Part shown: piece by piece, positions 1-6,415 of the stretch
Numbering within the stretch: the first letter of the stretch is position 1
Layout of the letters: every line of letters begins with the position of its first letter
NCBI GenBank assembly: GCA_002307115.1
Contig: DBTP01000188.1
Location: 1 to 8,079, forward strand
Direction of reading: 5' to 3'
Length of the DNA: 8,079 nucleotides
Source: Fibrobacter sp. UBA1313
GTDB taxonomy: Bacteria; Fibrobacterota; Fibrobacteria; Fibrobacterales; Fibrobacteraceae
Notes under the pieces: model-generated
What the model saw: the letters and a program-made list of their open reading frames with translations, nothing else
The model's database searches: none
What the model was told of the DNA's origin: nothing
Made by a program: the position numbers and the translations under genes

Positions 1-184
1 ATCAGTTTATTGGTTCCCTCGCTAAATACGATCTTATTGATGTTTACATAGCTTTCGTCATCCGTATCGGTAATAAGAAAGAGACGGTCGCCAATAACTG
101 TTGCGGCAGGGTCTGCCAAATAGTGGTAATTGATGATAGGATTGTCTGCGCTACAGCCAAGGTGAGCTTTTTAATGGATTTTAT
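1..184 (-). pseudogene. 5' remnant of a GH43-like glycoside hydrolase, cut by the window edge
   Basis: Minus-strand frame open from 170 down to base 1, reading in part ADNPIINYHYLADPAATVIG followed by DRLFLITDTDDE. This resembles the start of the GH43 five-bladed propeller (NPII...DPAA.V..gdr.yl.t..D), where the first Asp of the DP pair is usually the catalytic base. GH43 enzymes cut arabinan, xylan and related side chains. No ATG, GTG or TTG start exists in this frame: a TAA lies at 171-173, just seven codons upstream of the first recognisable residues. In a different frame immediately upstream, KSIKKLTLAVA (codons from 181 downward) looks like a signal-peptide start, but the codon where ATG would be expected is ATA (182-184). 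A frameshift of one base near 147-150 would join the two parts, though the resulting signal peptide would be very short, so a larger internal deletion is likely. The family call rests on about 50 residues. A sequencing error is the alternative. Confidence 0.55.
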
Positions 185-262
185 AGGGGCGAGACCTCTG
201 ATTTAGATTTTTTTGAAGATATCCTGCAAAAATCGGAATATTTGCGTTACAAAGCAAAAAAT

Positions 263-279
263 ATTGACAAATTGTCAAT
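263..279. promoter_or_regulatory. 17-bp perfect palindrome (candidate operator)
   Basis: ATTGACAA and TTGTCAAT form 8-bp perfect arms around a single central A. It lies in a non-coding AT-rich stretch about 80 bp upstream of the GH43-like remnant, where a regulator of that gene could have bound. No convincing -10 element is seen at the right distance on either strand, so it is called only as a dyad. The 185-407 interval otherwise shows nothing convincing: the short plus-strand frame at 213-440 has a TTG start without a ribosome binding site. Confidence 0.35.
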
Positions 280-407
280 GGAAAAATTTCAAACAAATTT
301 TTATTGAATTACTGAATGCTCAATTTTTTCTCTACTTAGGACTTCTATTATTTTTCGGGGGGATTCCCAAGGGATATTACGAGTTGAAGCAAGATGGAGA
401 CGTTATT

Positions 408-784
408 CTAAAGCGAACAAAATGTGGTTGTAGTGTCTAGGTTCGTGAGCGGGACTTCGAGTGTGTCCACAACAACCGAAAAATCTGCGGCTATGACTTT
501 TTTCGCAATGGCCGTTTTACTGTCTTTTGCATTCAGCGAGTAGCGAAATTCAGAAGCGGTTGAAATGAGAAAATTTCTGGAATATCCGTCTGGTAGGCGG
601 AGTTGTTTGATCCAGCAAGGATTTTGCTGAACAACGTGTTTCCCATCAGGTCAAAAAATTCAATTTTAATGGAATTTGAACCGCATACGGCAAACGCCAT
701 TGCGATAAGCAATGAAATGGATTTTACTTTTCTCTTTTCGCAAAAGCATCTATGAAGGATCAGGGTCACTAAGTGTTGAAGCAC
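408..784 (-). pseudogene. Frameshifted remnant of an unidentified, probably exported, protein
   Basis: On the minus strand one frame reads KSISLLIAMAFAVCGSNSIK, then IEFFDLMGNTLFSK and DIPEIFS, before hitting TGA at 533-535. Near 561-568 the protein-like reading jumps to another frame: STASEFRYSLNAKDSK, then AIAKKVIAADFSVVVDTLEV, ending at TAG 408-410. The joined reading looks like one beta-rich protein broken by a one-base loss or two-base gain. The N-terminal part resembles a signal sequence, but the position expected for ATG is GTA (725-727); the only upstream start is a GTG at 784 with no ribosome binding site. The segment IKIEFFDLMGNTLFSK has a cadence seen in C-terminal sorting or Fn3-like modules of Fibrobacterota/Bacteroidota proteins, but I do not recognise a family. 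Called a pseudogene because no single frame explains it. Confidence 0.4.
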
Positions 785-956
785 AAGTGTTCGTGTTTCT
801 TTTTTGGCCCATTCGATTGTATTTCTCGCAAACCAATCTTTAGAAGTGTTCTAAAGGACACACGCGTAAACAAAGATTTTATATCGGTGGAAGCTTTATA
901 TTCGCTAGGATATAGATTAGTGGTGTATTTATTGAATAACCAAAAAGGAAAATTTC
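785..956 (+). promoter_or_regulatory. Upstream region of the GH5 gene, with a weak dyad
   Basis: This is the only leader available to the GH5 gene. An imperfect inverted repeat, GTGTTCT / AGGACAC, lies at 846-861 about 100 bp before the start codon, and TTTATAT occurs twice (near 879 and 895). A TATAGA-like hexamer occurs near 911, but I find no matching -35 box, so no promoter is called with precision. The open frame at 773-973 that overlaps the GH5 start has a GTG start, no ribosome binding site and a non-protein-like composition, and is rejected as a gene. Confidence 0.25.
945..950 (+). promoter_or_regulatory. Ribosome binding site of the GH5 gene
   Basis: AAGGAA, six bases before the ATG at 957. 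It fixes this start, which also places a proper lipoprotein signal at the N-terminus. Confidence 0.65.
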
Positions 957-2768
957 ATGATTCAGGTATATAAATTATGTATCGTTTCGTTGCTTGCTTT
1001 GACCCTTTTCGGGTGTTCGGATAGTGGGAGTGATGCAAAAGACGATTCTTCTTCTGTCGTTACTAGCCCTGCGCATAGAATGGTAGCGAAAATGGGTGTT
1101 GGTGTAAATCTGGGAAACACCTTGGAAGCACCGGATGAAGGTTCTTGGGGAGAATCCTTGAGTGCGGAAGGGATTAAAGCTTTGGCTGATTCCGGGTTCG
1201 GAAACATTCGTATTCCAGTCCGTTGGGATACCCATCTTGCGGATAGCACCGCCGATTCCTGCACTGTGAATTCAGAATGGATGGCTCGTGTTACTTGGGC
1301 CGTGGATCAAGTGATCGGGAACGGCATGATTGCGGTGGTTAATGCACACCACTGGGCCGCCATGTATACGGATCCGGCAGGTACAGAATCTTGCTTCTTG
1401 GATGTTTATCAGCAGATGGCGGCCAATTTCAAGAGCTACTCCAAGGATTCCTTGGTGATTGAACTTTTGAACGAACCTCGTGATTCTCTGGATGCCTCCA
1501 CTTGGAACACGCTTGTGGCAAAAACGATCAGTGTTATCCGTGCGGAAGATTCCACTCGTACGATTATGGTGGGAGGCGTGAATTATAGTGCCTCGACGAG
1601 TGTCACCAGTTTAGAACTCCCTGCAAAGGATTCTAACCTGATTGTCACTTTCCATTATTATGAACCGTTCGCCTTTACGCATCAAGGGGCGACTTTTATT
1701 GACCCTACTTATCCTGTTGGCACCACTTGGGATGCTTCCGCCAGTGAAAAACGCACCATTCGGGATGCTTTCGCCAAAGTGAAAACCTGGGCCGATAAGA
1801 ATAGTCGCCCGGTTTATCTTGGAGAATTCGGAGCCTATAATGAGGCCGATTCTACGTCTCGTGAGCTCTGGACTGAATTTGTGGCTCAAGAGGCGTTGCG
1901 TTTAGGCTTTGCCTGTGCTTATTGGGAATTTTCTTCCAGCTTTGGAATTTATGACAATGACAACGATGTTTGGCACCAGTATCTGATGAATGCGCTGTTG
2001 CACCCGAGTCACGGCTTTGGGGCGGATGCCTACCCGAATCTTGATACCTTGGGCTATGTCTTGTTCGATGATTTTGACGGCTTTGATAGTGCCTATGCTA
2101 ATCTGAACCCCATTTCTGCAGCTTTGACAACTCAGGCAGGCAAACCCCTAGATTCCGCAAAGGGCTTCTGGTATGCCTATCACAATGCTGATTCCCGTGC
2201 GTACAAGATTGATGGAAGTATTCTTGTTACGGGAGATCTCATCAAGTATGATTCCACGCTTGCCAAAGGAACGAAAGTGGAACATAATCTGATGGTTATC
2301 GATGATGGTTACGATGGCCGTAGTCTTTATGCCAAATTCAACTTGAAGGGTGATAATTATCCTTATGTGGGCGTCGGAACCTCCATTAACGGGGATTCTA
2401 ATCTTTTTGATTTTGGTTCACTCATCGCATTGACCTTTAAGGCAAAGGGCCGTGGCGATTTTAAAATCGCTTGGATCACGGCTTTTACAGATTCCTGCTG
2501 TGCTGACAATTGGGGCAAGTTCAGTACCGAAATCACATTAGACAGCACTTGGCAGGAATACACTATTTGGTACGACCAATGGGCACCTTCTCCCTATTCT
2601 GATTTGGAAGCTCAGGGTTATGAATGGGCGGATCACCATGATGGCATTGTCCATTTTCAGTTAATGAACGGCCAAGGCTATGGAGAAGTTGCGGATGATA
2701 CTCTCGAAATCTGGGTGGATGATCTGCGCTTCTATGGAATGAAAAACAGCGACTTCGGAATAAAATAA
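957..2768 (+). CDS. GH5 family endoglucanase-type lipoprotein with C-terminal carbohydrate-binding-like domain
   Basis: Predicted beta-glycanase (cellulase-type, retaining mechanism) tethered to the envelope. Residues 1-20 are a lipoprotein signal ending in the lipobox LFGC (Cys20), followed by an Asp/Ser-rich tether to about 35. The GH5 TIM barrel spans about 40-350: GVGVNLGNTLEA near 48-58, IRIPVRW at 84-90 with the conserved Arg85, HH at 131-132, LNEP at 171-174 giving acid/base Glu173, HYY at 233-235, YLGEFG at 287-292 giving nucleophile Glu290, and Trp323. All key GH5 residues are present, so it should be active; substrate (cellulose, mixed-linked glucan, xyloglucan or mannan) cannot be read off. 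Residues about 368-595 start FDDFDGFD and end EIWVDDLRFYG, a beta-sandwich pattern like CBM11-type domains. An adjacent Cys514-Cys515 pair is unusual. The gene stands alone, with its own ribosome binding site and a terminator, next to a GH43-like remnant, suggesting a hemicellulose/cellulose theme. Confidence 0.92.
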   Translation: MIQVYKLCIVSLLALTLFGCSDSGSDAKDDSSSVVTSPAHRMVAKMGVGVNLGNTLEAPDEGSWGESLSAEGIKALADSGFGNIRIPVRWDTHLADSTADSCTVNSEWMARVTWAVDQVIGNGMIAVVNAHHWAAMYTDPAGTESCFLDVYQQMAANFKSYSKDSLVIELLNEPRDSLDASTWNTLVAKTISVIRAEDSTRTIMVGGVNYSASTSVTSLELPAKDSNLIVTFHYYEPFAFTHQGATFIDPTYPVGTTWDASASEKRTIRDAFAKVKTWADKNSRPVYLGEFGAYNEADSTSRELWTEFVAQEALRLGFACAYWEFSSSFGIYDNDNDVWHQYLMNALLHPSHGFGADAYPNLDTLGYVLFDDFDGFDSAYANLNPISAALTTQAGKPLDSAKGFWYAYHNADSRAYKIDGSILVTGDLIKYDSTLAKGTKVEHNLMVIDDGYDGRSLYAKFNLKGDNYPYVGVGTSINGDSNLFDFGSLIALTFKAKGRGDFKIAWITAFTDSCCADNWGKFSTEITLDSTWQEYTIWYDQWAPSPYSDLEAQGYEWADHHDGIVHFQLMNGQGYGEVADDTLEIWVDDLRFYGMKNSDFGIK

Positions 2769-2782
2769 TTAACGCAAACCAA

Positions 2783-2813
2783 CCTCTCTCAGAAAGGGAG
2801 GCTCGGATTTTTT
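2783..2813 (+). terminator. Upstream, weaker hairpin after the GH5 gene
   Basis: CCTCTCT (2783-2789) pairs with AGGGAGG (2795-2801), including one G-T pair, around a five-base loop. A run of six T begins at 2808, six bases past the stem, which is further than ideal. It may act together with the stronger hairpin just downstream. Confidence 0.4.
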
Positions 2814-2815
2814 CA

Positions 2816-2840
2816 GGGCATCCGCTGGGTGTCCTTTTTT
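2816..2840 (+). terminator. Rho-independent terminator of the GH5 gene
   Basis: GGGCATCC (2816-2823) pairs with GGGTGTCC (2827-2834), eight pairs with two G-T wobbles, across a three-base loop, and is followed directly by six T (2835-2840). The T run overlaps the TAA stop of the converging lipoprotein gene. No comparable T run follows the hairpin on the minus strand, so it acts on plus-strand transcripts only. Confidence 0.8.
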
Positions 2841-4449
2841 ATTTCTGAAGGTAGGTGATTCTACAGACGGGAACCTGAAAAATATCAAAACCGATAAGGG
2901 TCAGTTCTCTCTTTTCCTGAAGCGCCAGATTCATTTCCCGGAGAGGAATTCTGCTTTTGAAGAGGGGCGGGGTTGCCTGCGAAAATTCAGATAGATCTGT
3001 GACTACATCCTGTTTTGAAATCCAGTTTCCCATGGTTTGCGTCAAGGAATCCGCCCAGGTTTTGAGTTTGGGCGCAATTTCCAGAACATCGGGAACGGGG
3101 TGAGCGTTCAAGTAGAATATGCCCGCAACGGCCTGGGTAAAATTCCCGGAATCCGGCGGTGTTGTATAGAACCGTACTGAATTTATTTTGTCGTTGCTTC
3201 TTAAGGAACTCAAATCTTTGTCCGTTAATTCCACCACATTTCTGGAACCAAGATCGTTCCAGGAATCTTTCGGGTTTCCCCAGATGCGCCTTTGGTTCTT
3301 TGCTGAAAAATAACCCAGATCGCCCAGGTTTCCAATCACCGTCCCCGTACCGTCCAGGCTTGCATGCTCTGCCGCAGGGTAGTAAGCGAAAGCTCCCTCG
3401 CTAGGACGATAAAACTTGTCGAATTTCAATCGTAAAAAGGACTCAAAAATTTCCCGGGCCTCGGCTTTTTCTTCAGTGGATGCATTTTTCCATAAATAGC
3501 GGGTGAGCATGGAAACGCCCTTTCCTTGCCGAAGAATCCATCCGTGCCATTCATCCAGATCTTCTGCGTCATCTTCCGGAGTTTTTTCTTTCAGAATCCT
3601 GAGAGTTGTGGTAATCATTTTATCGCGGTACCGCAAAGGAAATGCGGGGTAGCGGTCTTCCCCTTCCCGGTTCACAAAGCCTTTGATAATAGATCCTGTA
3701 TTGTGCAAATCCACCTTGGTCAATTTGCCACTGTTCCGCGAACGCGGTCCCCAGTATCCTGTTTCCGGATTCTGATTTTCATAGAACCATTGCAACAAAC
3801 TTTTTTTCCATTCCGGTGAAAATTGGTAAAGATGATTTCTTTCCACAATATTATCGGCTTCACTATAGGAGATAAGATCCCGTACTATATGAAATGTACT
3901 TTCCGGCAGTTTTGTGGCGAGCCATCCAATATTGGCCATCTCATCAAGATACCGATGCAGAGATTCCGGGGTATTGATTTCATCAAGAAATTTCAGAGGA
4001 TATTTGAGACGTAATGGTCTTCCGGTTTCTTTAGCGAGGCTTTCTAGGTGAATGAGCTCATTCCCTGTGGGTCCCTCGAAGGTGCAGTAGGGGAAGGAGT
4101 CATTCATAAAGGCTCCGGTTCTCGGATTTTGCAGATTCAGGTAAAAATCCATTTCCTGATTCTTATCGGCAAATTTGGGAACTTTAATAAGGCCTTCCCG
4201 ATTTTTGAGCTGAGTGTATAACTTCTCAATTCCCCGGTTGGCATCCAGGTAATGGCCTTTGTCCAGGAGGTAGGCAAACCCCAGCATCTTGAACTCGAAT
4301 TCGGCCATATAATAACCCTCTTCCTGACATTCCTTGTTCAGGCGAAAAAGATCCGGTATACGCGCAAAGCTACAGGCGGATAGGCCGAGTGTCACGAACG
4401 TTATGGTACAGAGGGTGATCACGAACTTTATCTTTGCTTTGATTTGCAT
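2839..4449 (-). CDS. Large lipoprotein with alpha/alpha-toroid-like QW motif, function unknown
   Basis: 536 residues. The N-terminus has a lysine-rich start, a hydrophobic core and the lipobox LSAC (Cys26), so it should be a lipid-anchored envelope protein. I do not recognise the family. Visible features: mostly helical, Trp/Tyr-rich sequence; FYENQNPETGYWG (222-234) fits the QW motif of terpene-cyclase/prenyltransferase-like alpha/alpha toroids (Q-x4-G-x-W, Gln226 to Trp233); a weaker copy, LQNPRTGAF, lies at 106-114; EGAFAYYP (351-358) followed by DGTG (366-369) resembles another toroid repeat. Polysaccharide lyases and glycosidases also use such folds, so an enzyme is possible, but no catalytic set can be named. 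Its ATG shares a base with the stop of the upstream barrel gene (TAATG), with GGAGG seven bases ahead inside that gene: translational coupling and probably joint function. It is the last gene of a three-gene unit; no clear minus-strand terminator follows. Confidence 0.85.
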   Translation of the reverse strand: MQIKAKIKFVITLCTITFVTLGLSACSFARIPDLFRLNKECQEEGYYMAEFEFKMLGFAYLLDKGHYLDANRGIEKLYTQLKNREGLIKVPKFADKNQEMDFYLNLQNPRTGAFMNDSFPYCTFEGPTGNELIHLESLAKETGRPLRLKYPLKFLDEINTPESLHRYLDEMANIGWLATKLPESTFHIVRDLISYSEADNIVERNHLYQFSPEWKKSLLQWFYENQNPETGYWGPRSRNSGKLTKVDLHNTGSIIKGFVNREGEDRYPAFPLRYRDKMITTTLRILKEKTPEDDAEDLDEWHGWILRQGKGVSMLTRYLWKNASTEEKAEAREIFESFLRLKFDKFYRPSEGAFAYYPAAEHASLDGTGTVIGNLGDLGYFSAKNQRRIWGNPKDSWNDLGSRNVVELTDKDLSSLRSNDKINSVRFYTTPPDSGNFTQAVAGIFYLNAHPVPDVLEIAPKLKTWADSLTQTMGNWISKQDVVTDLSEFSQATPPLFKSRIPLREMNLALQEKRELTLIGFDIFQVPVCRITYLQK

Positions 4450-5531
4450 TAGAATGCCTCCATCAATTTGATGTACTTCATGATTTCCCCATCTGAGTTA
4501 TACGTGAAATCAAAACGTATGTTGATTCGTTGTTTTTTCTGTACCATGAGCCTGAGCCCGAGTCCCCCAGCTACGCGGATATTCTCACCGAATTCATGGG
4601 TATGGTCGGCCGCTTCGCCTGCTCCGACAAAAGCCGTGCCCCCGATTCTCCACCAGATGGGGAAGCGAAATTCTGTCTGGCCGGCATAGCTGTTGTTGGC
4701 TTTGTATTTCTCGTTATCAAAACCCCTCAGTAACTTGTGACCACCGACTGCGGGGAGATAAAAAATCGGAACATCGCCCCAGGCTTTTTCGTAACGGAAC
4801 TGGAAACCCAGAACGCATTCGGAGAAAAAAGGAAAATAGTGCCGGTAGGAAAGGGATGCAAGTGCGAACTCCGTGGAACTCCATAATTTAGGGGTATAAT
4901 AAGTTCCTGAAACTTCCACAGAATAGCCTGATTTTTTATACAGACCCGGATTAGTGGTTCTGTAGTTCAGATCAAGCCCGACCCCCGAAGAATAAGTGGC
5001 TTTGTCTTCAAACTCAGAATCCTCTACCTCTGTTATTTTGTATTCAATGTTTTCAAAATTCTGATAATGAAAATCATAAACCGGGCTTGCATGGAGGTTT
5101 TTGTAAATCGGGAATGAATAAGAAAGATTCAGGGGTACATCAATAGAAGAATAAGTCGCAATCAGAGAATCACTCGCGTCTTTACCCACGCCATAATAAT
5201 TCTGGATGCTTTTTTCATAGCCCATCGCCACTTCAAGTGCCTGTGAATTCCCCTTAAAGTTTTTAGTGATATCTGTCGCCACGTTATAGGCGCCGCGGGG
5301 GGAATAGGTTGTCGTCAAATCCAGTTCGTCCACTTCATGATCTTTACGGGACGAATCGGGATCGTAGTAGAACACGTTGCTCGCGCCGAGCGTCCAGCCT
5401 GTCTGATCATCATACCCGATAATCGGGTGTGCGCCCCAGCCCCAATCCCACGGGCGCGACTCTGTGGCATAGGTTTGAGAAAGCAGGGCAAGGCCTGAAA
5501 TGAAAATCAGAAATCGGGAAACGGAGCGCAT
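4449..5531 (-). CDS. Omp85/BamA-like outer-membrane beta-barrel protein without POTRA domains
   Basis: 360 residues, predicted outer-membrane barrel. A cleavable signal peptide ends at TYA (20-22). The mature part is rich in alternating aromatic/hydrophobic strands (for example YGVGKDASD near 113-121, LNLSYSFPIY near 134-143). The C-terminal third carries the hallmarks of the bacterial surface antigen (D15/Omp85) barrel: LPAVGGHKLLRGF at 259-271 with the RGF of the lid-loop motif, then QTEFRFPI (285-292) and GGLGLRL (322-328), and a terminal Phe360 typical of barrel-assembly signals. Family members such as BamA and TamA have N-terminal POTRA repeats; here the mature N-terminus leads almost straight into barrel strands, so there is no room for even one complete POTRA repeat. 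Omp85-like POTRA-less barrels occur in several phyla, with roles mostly unknown. It follows the padR-type gene by 24 bp and overlaps the lipoprotein gene by one base. A transport or lipoprotein-display role with that partner is an inference. Confidence 0.85.
   Translation of the reverse strand: MRSVSRFLIFISGLALLSQTYATESRPWDWGWGAHPIIGYDDQTGWTLGASNVFYYDPDSSRKDHEVDELDLTTTYSPRGAYNVATDITKNFKGNSQALEVAMGYEKSIQNYYGVGKDASDSLIATYSSIDVPLNLSYSFPIYKNLHASPVYDFHYQNFENIEYKITEVEDSEFEDKATYSSGVGLDLNYRTTNPGLYKKSGYSVEVSGTYYTPKLWSSTEFALASLSYRHYFPFFSECVLGFQFRYEKAWGDVPIFYLPAVGGHKLLRGFDNEKYKANNSYAGQTEFRFPIWWRIGGTAFVGAGEAADHTHEFGENIRVAGGLGLRLMVQKKQRINIRFDFTYNSDGEIMKYIKLMEAF
4457..4461 (-). promoter_or_regulatory. Ribosome binding site of the lipoprotein gene, inside the barrel gene
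   Basis: GGAGG on the minus strand, seven bases before the lipoprotein ATG and within the last codons of the upstream gene. It supports the start at 4449 and coupled translation. Confidence 0.75.
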
Positions 5532-5537
5532 AGGGAA

Positions 5538-5542
5538 CCCTC
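5538..5542 (-). promoter_or_regulatory. Ribosome binding site of the barrel gene
   Basis: GAGGG on the minus strand, six bases before the ATG at 5531, in the 24-bp gap after the regulator gene. Confidence 0.6.
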
Positions 5543-5555
5543 GTGGATAGCAGAA

Positions 5556-6113
5556 CTATTTAAACCCCAGTTCTTTGAGATACTGAATACTCTCTTCTGC
5601 CCATTGAATATGGGATTGCACATCGTGATAACCTCTGCTCACGGAAATTTTCCAATACAGCAGTTCCTTATCCACATCAAACTTTTCTTTGTATTTGGGA
5701 ATAGCTTGGGCTGTCGCATCGAGGCGCTTGATATCACTTTGGTATTTTTTGAGACGCGCCTCCAGCAGGCGCAAAAGTTCATTTCCACCAATATTTGAAG
5801 AAAGAAAAACGCGCATCAGAAATTCATTGCGGTTGTCCTCATCGGTTTCTTCCGGCATATTAGTTAGCCATTCTTTAAGTAGCTTTATCCCCAGCGGGGT
5901 AATGGTGTAAACGCGGCGATTAGGCCCCGCTTTGCTGATTTCGATGTTTGACTGGACACATTTATTTTTTTCGAGAGTTTGCAGTTCCCTGTAGATCTGG
6001 CTCGTTTTTGCAGACCAGAAATAGTTCACGGAATCTTCAAAAATTTTTTTCAGATCATAACCCGTCATCGGACTGTATTTGAGAAGCCCCAGAAGACCAT
6101 AACGTAATGACAT
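5556..6113 (-). CDS. PadR-family transcriptional regulator
   Basis: 185 residues, the usual length for PadR proteins with a C-terminal helical dimerisation domain. Residues 5-82 are the winged helix: GLLGLLKYSPMTGYDLKKIF at the start, the recognition-helix segment FWSAKTSQIYRELQTLE (32-48), then the wing with GPNRRVYTITPLG (63-75). Residues about 95-180 are long helices like the Vir_act_alpha_C domain (EARLKKY, YWKISVSRGYHDVQSHIQW). PadR proteins are mostly repressors released by small phenolics, drugs or envelope signals, and usually control their own operon. Here the gene is first in a unit with an outer-membrane barrel and a lipoprotein, so it probably regulates those. The ATG at 6113 has AGAGG (6120-6124 on the minus strand) six bases ahead. 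The ligand cannot be predicted. Confidence 0.93.
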   Translation of the reverse strand: MSLRYGLLGLLKYSPMTGYDLKKIFEDSVNYFWSAKTSQIYRELQTLEKNKCVQSNIEISKAGPNRRVYTITPLGIKLLKEWLTNMPEETDEDNRNEFLMRVFLSSNIGGNELLRLLEARLKKYQSDIKRLDATAQAIPKYKEKFDVDKELLYWKISVSRGYHDVQSHIQWAEESIQYLKELGFK

Positions 6114-6138
6114 TGCAAACCTCTGCTATTTATTAATC

Positions 6139-6163
6139 AACTTGTAGAATATATAATAAGTGG
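6139..6163. promoter_or_regulatory. Weak inverted repeat over the padR -10 box
   Basis: CCACTT and AAGTTG (minus strand, five of six positions symmetric) flank 13 bp that include the -10 box. A PadR-type repressor site is expected about here for autoregulation, but the arms are short and the match could be chance. Confidence 0.2.
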
Positions 6164-6176
6164 AATAGTGTGTCAA
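6148..6176 (-). promoter_or_regulatory. Sigma-70-type promoter of the padR-type operon
   Basis: On the minus strand TTGACA (6171-6176) and TATATT (6148-6153) are separated by exactly 17 bp, about 35 bp upstream of the regulator ATG. This is a near-consensus housekeeping promoter, so the operon is expected to be strong unless repressed. Confidence 0.8.
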
Positions 6177-6191
6177 TAGGCTTTTTGGGGG

Positions 6192-6221
6192 TTTAAAATC
6201 GGATTATAATCCATTTTTAAA
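6192..6221. promoter_or_regulatory. 30-bp dyad in the divergent intergenic region (candidate operator)
   Basis: The inner core GGATTATAATCC (6201-6212) is a perfect 12-bp palindrome. Two unmatched bases on each side separate it from outer arms TTTAAAA (6192-6198) and TTTTAAA (6215-6221), which are again perfectly complementary. 26 of 30 bases are symmetric. It begins 16 bp beyond the -35 box of the padR-type promoter and lies upstream of the GLUG gene on the other side, so one regulator bound here could affect both directions. Confidence 0.45.
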
Positions 6222-6288
6222 TCGGCAATCCCGTATGGTTGAGAATCTCATTAGGTGTGAGTTCAGTCGTTTTTCTCGGGTGGGATGT

Positions 6289-6340
6289 TTGCAAATATTT
6301 TTTCGGGGGACTTGCAAATAGTTCAAAAAAAAGATAAACT
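6289..6340 (+). promoter_or_regulatory. Candidate promoter with direct repeats upstream of the GLUG gene
   Basis: TTGCAA (6312-6317) and TAAACT (6335-6340) are 17 bp apart, a plausible sigma-70 promoter giving an 85-base leader. The sequence TTGCAAATA occurs twice, at 6289-6297 and 6312-6320, 23 bp apart (about two helical turns); the second copy covers the -35 box, suggesting a possible binding site for a regulator. Confidence 0.35.
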
Positions 6341-6386
6341 AGAAGATATTTCAAACAGGAAGAGGAGACACATACGGGATGGGGGA

Positions 6387-6415
6387 TTGACAATGAAAAA
6401 TATGACACATAATAA
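6387..6415 (+). promoter_or_regulatory. Second candidate promoter close to the GLUG start
   Basis: TTGACA (6387-6392) and TAATAA (6410-6415) are 17 bp apart. Transcription would begin only about 8-10 bases before the start codon region, leaving an unusually short leader that barely includes the ribosome binding site. It therefore competes with the upstream candidate rather than replacing it. Confidence 0.35.

Noticed and set aside
213..440. 75-codon plus-strand frame with a hydrophobic stretch
   Set aside because: TTG start without a ribosome binding site, low-complexity AT-rich coding, and its 3' end overlaps the minus-strand remnant.
773..973. 66-codon plus-strand frame overlapping the GH5 start
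   Set aside because: GTG start, no ribosome binding site, no protein-like pattern; it runs through what must be the GH5 promoter region.
2783..2840. Bidirectional terminator serving the lipoprotein gene too
   Set aside because: On the minus strand neither hairpin is followed by a proper T run, so only plus-strand termination is supported.
6120..6180. Bacteroidota-type promoter (TTTG / TAnnTTTG)
   Set aside because: The padR-type promoter instead matches the classical TTGACA / TATATT pair with a 17-bp spacer.
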